DNA of 62,988 nucleotides from Chara braunii. Taxonomy: Eukaryota; Streptophyta; Charophyceae; Charales; Characeae. Numbering within the stretch: position 1 is the first letter of the stretch; the number at the start of each line of letters is the position of its first letter. Below, in pieces: positions 41,463 through 52,064 of this stretch. The stretch is from positions 2,556,663-2,619,650 of the forward strand of contig BFEA01000125.1 of NCBI GenBank assembly GCA_003427395.1. The letters run 5' to 3'. The notes beneath the pieces were generated by a model, which was given only the letters and a program-made list of their open reading frames with translations, did not search any database and was not told where the DNA came from. The translations under genes and the position numbers were made by a program.

Positions 41463-44400
41463 TCAATCGTTGTATCGATCAGGACGACGACGAGTGCGCT
41501 GTGGACGCTCAGAAGCATCCGGCTGCTGCTGAAGGTCTGCCTCAGATGGAGCAGGCTCGACTTCAGCGGTCTCCTCAGCCGGGGGAGAAGGAGGAGGGTC
41601 AGTGGGCTGAGGAGGAGCAGTGAACCCAACACGACGAGCACGGTCATAAGCACGCACCAACATGCGAGCGTGCTGCAAGTGCTCGAGGGGCTCCCAGGTA
41701 GCCTCCTCATCAGGCGAACCCTTCCAATGTACGAGATACTCAACGTGGGGAGGATAGTCCTCGGTGACTCGACGACCAATGATGTCTGAAACGAGGAACT
41801 CCTCGTGGCCGTCCACCATGATGGGTGGAGGGTGCTCGTATGGTCGTCCAGCGAAACGCTCAGACGGTCTGCNGTAAGGACNCAGTANCNAGACGTGGTA
41901 GACATCATGCACACGAGCCTNGCGTAGGTAGTCGGGCAGCTTCACACGAAAGCTGACCGGGCTAGATGCCGTATCAGAACCGACGGCCTGGAGGATGCGG
42001 CATGGGNCAAAGAAGCGACACCGAAACTTGCGAAGCGTGTCCGCTTCGAGCTGTAAGTAGCGGGCGTCGATAAGCACATCATCACCGACCTTGAATGGGT
42101 GATCCATCCTCGATCGGTTCGCACGTGCTGCCATGTGAGTCTGGGAAGCGGCTATGTGCTCATGTGCGGTCTTCATAATCGACGTCATGTGTGCAACCCA
42201 AACATCCAGCACGGGACAACTCGTGTCGGGGTGCATTTGGGACGGTCGAAGGAAGTCCGCGGGAACACGCGGGTGATAGCCGAGGTCGCAATAGTAAGGC
42301 GACATCCTCGTGGCTGGCAAAACGGCGTGGTTGTAGGCTATCTCCGCGTGGGCAAGATGGAGATCCCATTGCTGGTCGTCACGAACAATCTTTCGGAGAA
42401 TATCTCCGAGAGTCCTGTTCGTGATCTCGGTGTGACCATCGGTCTGAGGATGGTAAGACGAGGAGAAGCGGAGCTGAGTGCCGTACACCTCGTGGAGCCG
42501 TCGCCAGAATCGGCTAGTAAAGCGCGGGTCACGGTCAGATATGATGCTCAGAGGTAAGCCGTGGTCATGCACGACTCGGTCAAACACGATGTCGGCGACC
42601 TCACGTGCACTGATGGCATAGCGGCACGGAACAAAGCATGCACGCTTCGTGAACCGGTCGACGACGACCAGGATAGCATCATGACCGCGAGGGGTCGGAG
42701 GACGAAAGGGACCGATAAAGTCCATCGAGATGGACTGCCAACGACCCTCAGGGATAGGAAGAGGCTGGAGCAAACCATAAGGCAAGTGGTTCGCACTGTT
42801 CACCTCCTGACAGGTGGGACACTCTGCGACGTAGTCCTTCACAAAGTCCTTGCGCTTCGGCCAGACGTACAGGCGGCTCATACGAGCCAACGTCTTGTGG
42901 AAGCCCATATGACCGGCAACTGCCTGGTCATGGAACTCTGCTACTGCTCGGACACGTAGCTGTCCAGTGGAAGGAACGCAAATACGGGGTTCTCTGGTGC
43001 CCTGTGAACCGTGCCAGTACACAAGACTGTTGTCCCCGAGAGAGTAGTTCGGGACGGTCTTGCCGCTCCGAAGGGTCACGTGGATGTCGCGATAGTCGGG
43101 GCAGTGGCGGTACTGAGTGCGAAACTCGTCGATCACCGAGTGGTGGACAGCGGTGACCGAGATGGAAGAGAGTTGGATGTGCTCCTGGTTGTGGTCAGGG
43201 CGCCCGGATAAGGCATCTGCAACCCGATTAGTCTCACCCTTGATGTGCTCAGTGGTGAAACTAAACTCGGATAGGTCGCGCCACCAGCGAGCCTGTCGAG
43301 AAGTGAACTTCGGCTTTGTCAGAAAAGCCTGGACAACAAAGTTGTCCGTGCGCACCGTGAATGGTGCCCCGTGCAGGTAATGACGCCAGTGCCGAGCGGC
43401 ATAAACTACTGCGAGAACCTTTTGTTCATCTGCAGTGTAGTTTATCTCGGCGGGCAGAAGCTGACGGAAGTAGAAGGCTATCGGACAATCACCTGAGCGA
43501 GACTCGACAGTGCCGTCCTCGGCGATGGTAGGAGAATAGTCAATAGAGGGTTCGTCAGTAGCTGGACGAGTAGGCGTCAGTCGGGAAGCAGTGGTAGGGG
43601 TAGATGGTGGGAAGCGAGGGATACGAGGATGAGAGGAATCAGGAGATGAAGGGAAGACTTGAGAAAGCACTGCTCTTACAACAAAGTCTGACGTGGTAAG
43701 GATAAAAGGGCGGTCAAAATCGGGTGGGTGAAGAACCGGTGCGCATGTCACCGCCTTCTTGAGGGCGAGGAAGGCGTCCTCGTGGAGGGGTGTCCAAGCC
43801 CAGGGTGGGTTCTTCCGGAGGAGGGTGGAGGTAAGGACGTAGGAATACCTAGCGTATCCCCGAATGAAGTTACTATAGTAGCTGGTCAGGCCTAGGAAGC
43901 TGCGAAGCTGCTTGGCGGATATGGGGGTGGGCCACTCCGCAATAGCAGTGATCTTCACGTCGTCCATGTGGAGACCCTGGTAAAACACGTAGTGTCCTAA
44001 GAAATCCACTTTGTGCTGGGCAAAGCGGCACTTTCTCAGCTTGGCGTAGAAGTCATGTCTGCACAAGCGGTCAAGGACGTCGCGGAGGTGTCTGAGGTGC
44101 TCCTCAAGGGTACGACTGTAGACCAGGATATCGTCGAGGTAGACGAGAATGTACTGCTCCAGGATGTCCCTGAAGATGTCATTCATCGCCCTCTGAAAGG
44201 TAGCGGGAGCATTAGTGAGGCCGAATGGCATCACCGTGAACTCATAGTGGCCGAATTGCGATCGGAACACGGTCTTCGGCTGGTCGGTTGCAGCGACGCG
44301 GATTTGATGGTAACCGCTACGAAGATCAATCTTCGTAAAGAAGCGGTTGCCTGCTAGGCGGTCAAACAGCTCATCGGAACGAGGCATGAGGTAGCTGTTC

Positions 44401-45917
44401 TTAACCGTGTAGAGGTTGAGACCGCGATAGTCGATGCAGAGACGGAGAGTTCCGTCCGCTTTGCGAGCAAAGAGGACGGGTGCACCCCACGGGGAGTTGC
44501 TGGGTTTAATGAAACCCAGTGTCAAGAGCTCCTCAAGCCGACGCTTGAGTTCGGTGGCCTCGGGGATCGAGAGTCTGTAGGGTGCCTGGTGGTGAACACG
44601 ATAGTCAGGCACAAGCTGAATGGAGTGCTCGACGTCACGCATCGGTGGGATGCCGGCGTACGAGAACGACGATGGAAAAACGTCGTGGTACTCTCGGATG
44701 AGGTCACGAACTGCGGGCTCCAAGTCAGCCGTATATCGTGCGAGTTCCTCAGCGTCAGCGCGCGACGACGAGGTGGACTCGACGGACGGCGGAGGGACGG
44801 AAGTAAAGATGGGAGCCATGGAGATAGAAGGAGGATCTGGCTCCAGAGGGAGGAGCTCGGCGTCGGGACAGGGTGGATCATAGTGTAAGAGATCCGTCAT
44901 GTTCACCATAAAGAAGGTGACGTCGTCCTGTCGGATGAAGTGGGCGAACTGCCGAGGCGAAGTGACAGTGATAGAAGGAGATGGTGTGGGCACAGAAGGC
45001 TCCGGGAGAGGAGGATCAGGGCGCGGTGTCGCAGTGGTACCTATGAAAGGTACGCGATATGTCTGTCCACACTTCGTTTTGAGAACGAGAGTGTTGGTCG
45101 CCCAATCGGCCTCGGTGCTGCGGAACCGACGAGACCACGGAGTGCCGAGAATGAAGTCGTACCCCGTCTCCATCACATCAAAATGTGCAGAGGAGCGGTG
45201 GCGACGAGACGCCGGGGAACGATCAGTCGGCTCGAGAGTGAGGAAGAAAGGGAGGTCGGTGACCGTCTGATCGAAGAAGCGCCGGGTCTTGTCATCCCCT
45301 AAGGTAACGGAGATGGGAGTTGGAGACCCTGTCGTGGGTAAGCGAGCTTCTTTCACCACGCGTGGGTGAATGAAGTCGCCCTGAGAACCGAAATCCCACA
45401 GCGCGGAGTACACCCTCGTGGAGGTCCCGAGTCGTACTGGGATGATCGGGAGGGTGCGATCAGGGTCAGAGAGGATGGCGAGAAGGCGACACAGTGCAGC
45501 GACATAGAGGGTGAGTCGCTCCTGACGAGCCTGGAGCATGCTCAAGTCGAGAAGAGAGGACACAACATCCTCGCGAGTCGTGAGCTGCTCGCTGCAACGG
45601 GCTGAGCGAATGGCTCGACGCGTCGGTAGTCGTGGCGGGGAAGGAGAGGAGACGGTGGTCTGCGGAGGTGCAGACGGTACTGCGACAGAGGGCTGAGTAC
45701 ACTCTGTCAAGTCATGCGATACCTCAACTCCAGTAGCGAGAGGGGGGAACCGCGACGGATATGTCGGGAAGCCCACTACTGAGGAGGGAGCAGGTGTGCA
45801 CTGCACCGTGGCTAGGAGGCGCCGCGGGGACGTGAGGCGCCGGGGGGAAACTGAGCACGACGCTGACGAGAAAGGCACCGCGAGGAGGTATGATCGTCCA
45901 AGCGGCGGCGCAAACAC
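41463..45917 (-). CDS. pol: Pol polyprotein with chromodomain (chromovirus)
   Basis: 1,484 residues. Aspartic protease at about 165-290 (ALWDFGSQGDFI, later FILGTPW). Reverse transcriptase at about 440-650 with LVYLDDILVYS at 591-601. RNase H at about 735-905; FILTTSDFVVRAVL lacks the Asp-Ala expected after TT, so the first catalytic Asp seems lost, while E831 and D858 remain. Integrase zinc finger H996/H1003/C1033/C1036 and D1066, D1128, E1164 with 35-residue spacing. Chromodomain at about 1,375-1,425 (VEYLVHWKGSPDEEATWEPL), which in this group guides insertion to chromatin marks. A 60-residue Pro/Ser-rich insert lies inside RNase H. The frame is -1 relative to gag and overlaps it by 106 bases. 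Unknown residues come from N bases. Likely inactive. Confidence 0.93.
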   Translation of the reverse strand: MFAPPLGRSYLLAVPFSSASCSVSPRRLTSPRRLLATVQCTPAPSSVVGFPTYPSRFPPLATGVEVSHDLTECTQPSVAVPSAPPQTTVSSPSPPRLPTRRAIRSARCSEQLTTREDVVSSLLDLSMLQARQERLTLYVAALCRLLAILSDPDRTLPIIPVRLGTSTRVYSALWDFGSQGDFIHPRVVKEARLPTTGSPTPISVTLGDDKTRRFFDQTVTDLPFFLTLEPTDRSPASRRHRSSAHFDVMETGYDFILGTPWSRRFRSTEADWATNTLVLKTKCGQTYRVPFIGTTATPRPDPPLPEPSVPTPSPSITVTSPRQFAHFIRQDDVTFFMVNMTDLLHYDPPCPDAELLPLEPDPPSISMAPIFTSVPPPSVESTSSSRADAEELARYTADLEPAVRDLIREYHDVFPSSFSYAGIPPMRDVEHSIQLVPDYRVHHQAPYRLSIPEATELKRRLEELLTLGFIKPSNSPWGAPVLFARKADGTLRLCIDYRGLNLYTVKNSYLMPRSDELFDRLAGNRFFTKIDLRSGYHQIRVAATDQPKTVFRSQFGHYEFTVMPFGLTNAPATFQRAMNDIFRDILEQYILVYLDDILVYSRTLEEHLRHLRDVLDRLCRHDFYAKLRKCRFAQHKVDFLGHYVFYQGLHMDDVKITAIAEWPTPISAKQLRSFLGLTSYYSNFIRGYARYSYVLTSTLLRKNPPWAWTPLHEDAFLALKKAVTCAPVLHPPDFDRPFILTTSDFVVRAVLSQVFPSSPDSSHPRIPRFPPSTPTTASRLTPTRPATDEPSIDYSPTIAEDGTVESRSGDCPIAFYFRQLLPAEINYTADEQKVLAVVYAARHWRHYLHGAPFTVRTDNFVVQAFLTKPKFTSRQARWWRDLSEFSFTTEHIKGETNRVADALSGRPDHNQEHIQLSSISVTAVHHSVIDEFRTQYRHCPDYRDIHVTLRSGKTVPNYSLGDNSLVYWHGSQGTREPRICVPSTGQLRVRAVAEFHDQAVAGHMGFHKTLARMSRLYVWPKRKDFVKDYVAECPTCQEVNSANHLPYGLLQPLPIPEGRWQSISMDFIGPFRPPTPRGHDAILVVVDRFTKRACFVPCRYAISAREVADIVFDRVVHDHGLPLSIISDRDPRFTSRFWRRLHEVYGTQLRFSSSYHPQTDGHTEITNRTLGDILRKIVRDDQQWDLHLAHAEIAYNHAVLPATRMSPYYCDLGYHPRVPADFLRPSQMHPDTSCPVLDVWVAHMTSIMKTAHEHIAASQTHMAARANRSRMDHPFKVGDDVLIDARYLQLEADTLRKFRCRFFXPCRILQAVGSDTASSPVSFRVKLPDYLRXARVHDVYHVXXLXPYXRPSERFAGRPYEHPPPIMVDGHEEFLVSDIIGRRVTEDYPPHVEYLVHWKGSPDEEATWEPLEHLQHARMLVRAYDRARRVGFTAPPQPTDPPPSPPAEETAEVEPAPSEADLQQQPDASERPQRTRRRPDRYND

Positions 45918-47365
45918 CCACGTCGGCCCAGAATAGTCGCGCGCTCCTCAGCGGAAAGGACACCGCGAGGAGGGACGAAGCCCTGAGGGAGGTCCTCCTG
46001 AGGGACCTCGGGGGGCGACGCGCGAGCATGACCGGGGCGGCTGCGTGCCTGAGAGAAGGCGAAGAGCGCGAGCTGAAGGCGCTCAGCTGCAGGGAGGGTA
46101 GAGTCCTCCAAGTGATAGTGGACGGCCTCGCAGAGATCGAGGTCGTCGCTGTGGTCGCCCTCAGGTGACAGTGGGGCAACAGCGTCCTGCTCACCATACT
46201 CCAGTGCGCAGAAGCGGCGCGAGAAGTGGCGGCCCTGCTGCGTGGAACGGCGGGGGCGACCGCGGAAAGGGGAACGGCGCTGGGATGTGCCGTGAGAGGA
46301 GGAGGAGGCGTAGCCCGTGCGCTGGGGCTGGGAGGAGGAGGCGGGGTGAAGACGGGCTCGCATCCGCTGGTGGTCCCTGGCGGCCTCGTAAGCCTGTGGG
46401 GCCGATGTGAACTCGTACCGCCATAGCTCGGAGCGGTACTCGAGCGGAAGGCTGGCCAAGAAACGATCGATAAGGGTAGTCTTGGGGAGGAACGCCACGT
46501 CTTAAACGAGGCGGGCGTCCTGAAAGACCTGGATGTGGCGATCCAGGCCGGCAGCACCACCAGAGCCGGACCAACGTGTAGTGATGACACGCTCGAAGGC
46601 GTCAGTCACGTCGTATCGGGCTCCGAAGCGATCCTCGAGGAACGCCTGGAAATCCACGAAGGTCGGAGTCCGACCCTCACGAAGGGAGTAGGCATAGAAA
46701 TCCTCCCAGGCCTCGAAAGGACCGCCACGCAGGCGCGTGGAGATGTGACCCACCCACGTCTCGGGTGTGGCGCCCATGAGCTGGAGTGTGCGGGTGGCAG
46801 ACTGCAGCCACCGAGACACGCGTATGCCTGTACCGTCATACAAGGCAATGTCTGACAAGCGGATGAGTGGTGCGCCACCGTTTTGGCGGCGAGGGGATCG
46901 AGGAGCGGAGGCCTGTGCCACGGCTGAGTAAGTCGGCGCATGTCCTGGAGAAAGGGGCGCAACTGACTGTGCGCCCGGGCCGCATGGGGGAGCGGCGGTG
47001 GCAACAGAGGCAGGCTGCGAGGGTGCTGCGATAGAAGAGGTCGCAGCAACCGCGGGAGTAGGAAGAAGGTAAAAAGGAGTTGTATAGGGTGCAGGGCGCG
47101 GAAAGCGAGCCTGCATGGGAGGAAGGGTAGAGGAGGTGGAGGGTGCGCCCGAAGGCGCGGCCACCTGTGAGGGTGGGGGTGGTTGAAGGCGTAAGAGGGC
47201 GAGGTCAGCCCGAAGCTGGGCAATTTCATCCGCGAGACCTCGAACGTAGGTCGATCGAGGGGTGGCAGGAGGAAGAGTGGAGGGGGAGGATGCACAAGTG
47301 GCGCGGGGCATCCCAGACGGGGGAAAGCCAGGTGGCGCTGCGGTCATGCGAAGGGGACGGGGCAC
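45812..47365 (-). pseudogene. gag: Gag, capsid and nucleocapsid region, interrupted
   Basis: One minus-strand frame from 47,365 to 45,812 with a single TAA at 46,502-46,504. The part before the stop (287 codons) has a coiled segment (GLADEIAQLRADLALLRL) and a capsid-like region (ALYDGTGIRVSRWLQSATRT, PFEAWEDFYAYSLREG, FLEDRFG). The part after it (228 codons) continues the capsid (LIDRFLASLPLEYRSELWRY) and has CLRRRLDDHTSSRC near the end. That matches the nucleocapsid knuckle C-x2-C-x4-H-x4-C, except that the second Cys is Arg (CGC, one change from TGC). The upstream frame from ATG 47,841 joins only through an indel. The TAA fits CAA to TAA. Confidence 0.75.
45842..45850 (-). other. possible gag-pol frameshift site
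   Basis: TTTCCCCCC lies in the 106-base overlap between gag and pol, and pol is in the -1 frame. Slippage on this run would produce a Gag-Pol fusion. An ordinary indel in a homopolymer is an equally simple explanation. Confidence 0.3.
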
Positions 47366-47841
47366 CCGGAAAAGCTGAGACCATGGTAGCGGGTTGTTGT
47401 ACCGTGGCCGTAGTGACCGGGATCTGGGCGGGTGCGCCCGTAGACTAAGGGGGGGTCTGGCTACTTGTGGCCGTCGTGCTAGTGGACAGTCACCAAGATG
47501 GCCGGGTCAGGGGCAACGGAGGAGGAAGCTCCGCCGTGGCCACCCTGTCGGAGGACGAGGGACCCGGACTGGGAGCCAGGAGATGACGGACACTCAGCGT
47601 CCTGGAGTTGCTGCATGCCGTCGGCAAGGGTCTCCCCCTGCCCCTATGAGGGCGCGAGGGTCGCGAGTTGCGCCTGGATGGGCGCAAGGGTCGCGAGTTA
47701 TGCCTGGATGGGCGCAAGGAGGGAGGTGAGGAGGGTGTGTAGATCCCCCTGGGGCTGATGGCCCTGGTCCGCCGGCACGGGTGTGGAGCTCGATGCCGTG
47801 GTCATTGCCGTGTCGGCAGCGTGTGACGCACCGTTGGCCAT
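47366..47841 (-). pseudogene. gag: Gag N-terminal region with several stops
   Basis: ATG at 47,839-47,841 opens MANGASHAADTAMTTASSST, followed by a tandem 30-base repeat coding APIQAQLATL. The first copy reads GCATAA where the second reads GCGCAA, so its stop arose by transitions. Further TAG stops and one frame change follow before the main gag frame. An alternative frame holds Pro/Thr/Ala-rich sequence (VTTATVQQPATMVSAFPGAP). This region is decayed more than pol. Confidence 0.6.
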
Positions 47842-48795
47842 GGGGAGATGACGGACCGGACTGGAGGGGGCCAGAAGAGGTCCGCGTGAGCGAAAGGCGT
47901 AGGGGGAAGTCCGCGGTAGAAAGCGGCGAACGGCGCTAGCAAGGCTAGTACGGGCGCCGTCAAAGGGGGAGGGGTGGTTCGGGTCCAGGGTGCCCGAAGA
48001 GGACGGGGAAGTAGGGGGGTTTTGAGGAACCTTAAACCCTACAAAAACCCTAAGAAAACCCTAACCGAGGTTTAAGTGGCTAGGGTAGGGTACCGGTGAT
48101 CTAATCAAGAAAGTAAAATAGCAAGCATAAGGGAGGGGAGACGAGAGAAAAATAAGTAAACAGCGAGATTTCGAGAGAAAAATAAAAATAAATAAGAAAA
48201 TAAATAAATAAGAAAAATAATTAAATAAATAAGTAAAGAGATGTGAAGGGAAACAATATTTATTTTTTAAAAATTTTCGGCAGCANTTCCCTACCCCCCA
48301 CGGGGTCAAGAATGTGCCAAGGGAAAAGGAGAGACCGAGGTGAGCACACTAGAGATGCCGCAAAAAAAAAAAAAAAAAAAAATTTCAAAAAATAAATAAG
48401 GAAATAATAAATAAGTAAATAAGTGTGTGAGGAGGTGGGGAGAAATGGGTTATCTGATTTTTTTTTTTTTTTTTTTTTCAAAAATTTTGGCAGTATTTCG
48501 TTACCCCCATGGGGTCGACGTGTGCCGAAAAGACTAAGAGAAAATCAGAAAATTTCGGCAGCACTTCGTTACCCTCACGGGATCAAAACGTGTGCCGAAA
48601 GCAAGAAAGACTAATACCTAATCAGATTTAGGTTTGCCGCCAAGAAATTCGAATTTTCAGAATAAATAAAGATAAATAAAATAAATAAGAAAATAAGAAA
48701 AGAGGGTGGGGAAGAAGATGAGAAAACTAACAACTAATCAGATCTAGGGTTGCCGTAGAGAAAATCGAATTTTCAGAATAAATAGAAAAATAAAT
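47842..48795 (-). other. retrotransposon leader, repeat-bearing
   Basis: Non-coding sequence between the primer-binding site and gag. Three related segments with GGCAGCACTTCGTTACCC-like cores are at 48,279, 48,489 and 48,557, each after AAAATTT. A-rich and T-rich homopolymers are at 48,361-48,381 and about 48,459-48,478. Confidence 0.6.
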
Positions 48796-49166
48796 NNNNN
48801 NNNNNNNNNNNNNNNNNNNNNNNNNNNNNNNNNNNNNNNNNNNNNNNNNNNNNNNNNNNNNNNNNNNNNNNNNNNNNNNNNNNNNNNNNNNNNNNNNNNN
48901 NNNNNNNNNNNNNNNNNNNNNNNNNNNNNNNNNNNNNNNNNNNNNNNNNNNNNNNNNNNNNNNNNNNNNNNNNNNNNNNNNNNNNNNNNNNNNNNNNNNN
49001 NNNNNNNNNNNNNNNNNNNNNNNNNNNNNNNNNNNNNNNNNNNNNNNNNNNNNNNNNNNNNNNNNNNNNNNNNNNNNNNNNNNNNNNNNNNNNNNNNNNN
49101 NNNNNNNNNNNNNNNNNNNNNNNNNNNNNNNNNNNNNNNNNNNNNNNNNNNNNNNNNNNNNNNNNN
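48796..49166. other. assembly gap
   Basis: 371 consecutive N bases. Open frames drawn through it are meaningless. Confidence 1.
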
Positions 49167-49699
49167 AGAAAGGAGAGTAAAAGAATGGGTGTTGGGAGAA
49201 AGGTGGGGTGGGGAAGATAAAAGGAGGAGAGAAAAGATGCAGTGGAAGGTGGGGAGAAGAGAAGGGGTGAGTAAGAGGAGAGAGGAGAGGTAGGGAGAGT
49301 GGGTTAGTAGAGGAAGGGGGGAAAAAGGGAGTGATACCTGGCCCTTGGTGTCTCCAAGGGCACAAGGTACACCAAGACCAGGAGGGTCTTGGTCTTCGCT
49401 GCAGCAGCCAGTTGGAGGAGAGAGGGGGCTGAGATCTTGATCAGCCCCCAGCAGCACTTCTGCAGATGTGCAGATGTAGGGTCTGTTGTGTGAGCAGACC
49501 CTCACCACTGTAGAGCAGCCCCCTTGAGCAGAGGGGTCTTCAGTTCACAGTAGCTGCCACGTGGCACGGCAGCAACATCCACGGCGGGGGGGGTAAATAC
49601 CAGCTTGCTGTTGCTGGGCTGCTGACCGGTGCTCGCTGCCGGGGGGGGGGTAAATAGCCAACACGGCACCTCTTCAACACGAGTGTGCCGTGCTACAAT

Positions 49700-49800
49700 A
49701 CCATGTATACTCTGTGGCGAGTGTGTTAGTAGGGTGCTCACGCACGCGCATGGCCCGACAACCACCTGGGTTCAAACCCCAGCAGCAGCAAGACCCCCGG
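49700..49800 (+). repeat. possible tRNA-derived insertion in the leader
   Basis: CTGGGTTCAAACCCCAG (about 49,773-49,789) forms a perfect 5-bp T stem with a 7-base loop and contains a B box (GGTTCAAACCC). GTGGCGAGTGTGTTAGTAGG 60-70 bases upstream loosely resembles an A box. No acceptor stem was found. Confidence 0.35.
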
Positions 49801-50075
49801 ATTTTGATAATATAAATCCGGGAGCGTGGCAGCGGGGGCACGTGGCGCGCACGCACGTGCGGCGGCCTTGGCCTTGGCGCCTGCGCGCACGTGCTCGTGG
49901 TGGCGCCTCCCTTTTTCGCCACGTGTCACCTGCAGCGGACGCCACCTTTTTTCCCTTCGTTTTCGCTGCAAAACGGCCGAAAAACACCGAAAAAAACCGT
50001 TGTCGGGTTTGCTGTATTCTCGACTGTGCGGACTGCAAGACAACTGTATGGGATGGTGGGTGGGAGCGGGAACCG

Positions 50076-50092
50076 TTCCCTCTCCGATACCA
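50076..50092 (-). other. primer-binding site
   Basis: On the minus strand, directly after the 5' LTR and one spacer base, TGGTATCGGAG matches the complement of the initiator-Met tRNA 3' end (TGGTATCAGAG) except for one base. This is the standard primer for chromoviruses. Confidence 0.7.
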
Positions 50093-50093
50093 A

Positions 50094-50393
50094 TGTAGCG
50101 GACCCACCAGGTGTGGTGCTCCGCCAGCGATAAAGATGAAGATGGAGGGAGAAGGGGGGAGCGAGATGGCACAACGCAGCTCCCCACGCAAGACTCCAAC
50201 GCACGTACTACAAAATGTGCAAGTGAAGAATGAGACTGAAAACAGACAATGGCTGGGGTATACCCCAACGGACTGACGGAACTGGCTGGTACCGACAGAC
50301 GTACCGGCCTGGACTGGCTTACCCCGAATATAACACAGGCCTGTGAGAACAGGCTAAGGGCTGGTCTCACAGACCAACCCGAGGTCCGCTACA
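50094..50393 (-). repeat. 5' LTR
   Basis: 300 bp, perfect 11-bp inverted ends TGTAGCGGACC/GGTCCGCTACA. Aligns end to end with 40,019-40,319 with one indel and about 19 substitutions. Confidence 0.93.
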
Positions 50394-50398
50394 CACAA
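50394..50398 (+). repeat. target-site duplication, right
   Basis: CACAA directly after the right LTR, matching 40,014-40,018. Confidence 0.9.
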
Positions 50399-52064
50399 GC
50401 AATACAACCTTCCTCCCATCCTTCCCCCCAGACGCAACCCCACAATCTGCTTTCAGTCAGACAAAGAATCTGAAACTAACATTGCGCATACATTCCTTTA
50501 CTTAGTTTGACTTGTCATGAAAGTCAAACCAAAAATCAAAGTAGGGATGCACACAGTATACTCAGTCGAAACATAACAAGGAATACAGATAGGGGTTATA
50601 ATTGGGTTTATAGAGGGGAAACGAAACCTTTACCTTTCAGTTCCCTGCCTCCAGAACTCCTCCTGAGTTTCGGCAGAGCTCCCGCAATCGGTGGGTTAAC
50701 TCCCTACAGAGTCTTGTTGCAATCCTACGGGTTGCAATCTCGCCTGCCGCCTTCCTCTCTGAACAAGATTAGACTTAGACCGAGAAGGACAAAAGTAGGG
50801 GTTTCAGACACTCGAGATACAGGAGTGGGACAACTCAAATCTCTGTAGAGGGCCTTGAAATCTTGATACGCCTGAGGGTCTCGCAATGATGGCAAAAAAT
50901 CACAGCAACTTGGTCAAAACTAAAGTCAAACTGCCAAGTGTTGTCTTTCCGACGATCCTCAATCTATAGCCAAGACCCCCCCCCCACTTCAACTATCTCA
51001 GTTTGTCCGTAGCTTGTGACTCAAGATGTACGGTCCATAGTTCAATCTACCTCTTGCGGTCGTCCCCTTTCGCTCGTGCAGGTTGTTGGAATAGACGACA
51101 CTTCAGTCAATCATCGGCTCATAGCCCCACAACTAGACTTAGGTTATTTCGTAGGATAAGATGAGCACCAAACAACATACCGGTCAACAAGCGAAACCAG
51201 CACTCTCATGCCCGTCTTCTTGCCACTTCAGTTCAATGATTGGTTGGGAAGCGTGCAGATTAACAGGTAGGACTCTGATCCCTGTAGCTTGCTCCCTTGC
51301 TGCTTTGACTAGGTCGCCAGACAGTCTGTATATCTCACAGTCAGTCCCTCACTAAATCGTTCTGTTGCGCATAACATACTGACCAGCTGGTAAGCCCCCA
51401 ACCTCACATCTCCGTTCCTCTTCACTCCAAGCGATGACTAAGCCGGCCAGATACTTCCCCTGTGTCTTCTTCCTGCTAGCGAATCCGGCCGCAACCTTCA
51501 AGCCAAGTGCATGGGACTTAGTGACCATCAATAGTTATAAGGGGGGGGAAACTCTCGTACGCCGCTACCACCAATGGTCGGGTCGGAATTACAGTAGCAG
51601 GGGACTCTCTCTCTCTGCTGCACTTGATCCGCTTGTGGTCCGGCCCTGACGCCCGCTTGCTCGTGGGTAGCCTCCTCCTGCAACACTCGTTCCTTCGGGC
51701 ACAACCTCCGAGATAGCGATGACGAGACCGACTATACAAACTAACCGGCGGATGACAACCCGTGAGACCATGACGCTAGCAGCGCCCATCACGGTGACAA
51801 GCACAACAACGCTACAGTTATCAATTTGTAGAAAATGAGAATGAATCATCCGCTAGAACACGGAAAGATACGTTATCATTCATTGCCCCACAATGCTCTG
51901 CAAAATGAGAATGAATCTTCCCCTCTAATATGGAAAAATACATATATATTTCTAATAAAAGAAATAACTTTGTGCCTTGGTGCAACCTAGATCACTGGGT
52001 CCGGCCAAACCACCAATCTATAGGCAGCACCAATACTTCCATGTTACTCGCACCGCCCCAAACC
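50399..52064. other. no gene recognised
   Basis: Mixed-composition sequence without a convincing frame. TTTCGGCAGAGCTCCCGCAA near 50,669 resembles the core of the repeats at 38.6 and 48.5 kb. AAAATGAGAATGAATC occurs at 51,833 and 51,902. Confidence 0.4.

Larger units (their letters stand above)
40019..50393 (-). mobile_element. complete Ty3/gypsy chromovirus LTR retrotransposon
   Basis: The element is 10,375 bp, bounded by 300-301-bp direct LTRs with TGTAGCGGACC...GGTCCGCTACA ends and a 5-bp CACAA target duplication. Read on the minus strand the order is 5' LTR, primer-binding site, long leader, gag, protease-RT-RNase H-integrase-chromodomain, a 1.1-kb 3' untranslated part and 3' LTR. The LTRs differ at about 19 of 300 positions by eye, mostly transitions, so the insertion is not recent. 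Stops and frame changes in gag make it non-autonomous now. Single N bases near the integrase end (41,873-42,007) and a 371-bp gap in the leader suggest many similar copies in the genome. It inserted into older repeats. Confidence 0.93.

Noticed and set aside
48727-49508. Open frames of 212 and 254 codons spanning the N gap
   Set aside because: Most residues are unknown because the frame runs through 371 N bases; the rest is low complexity.
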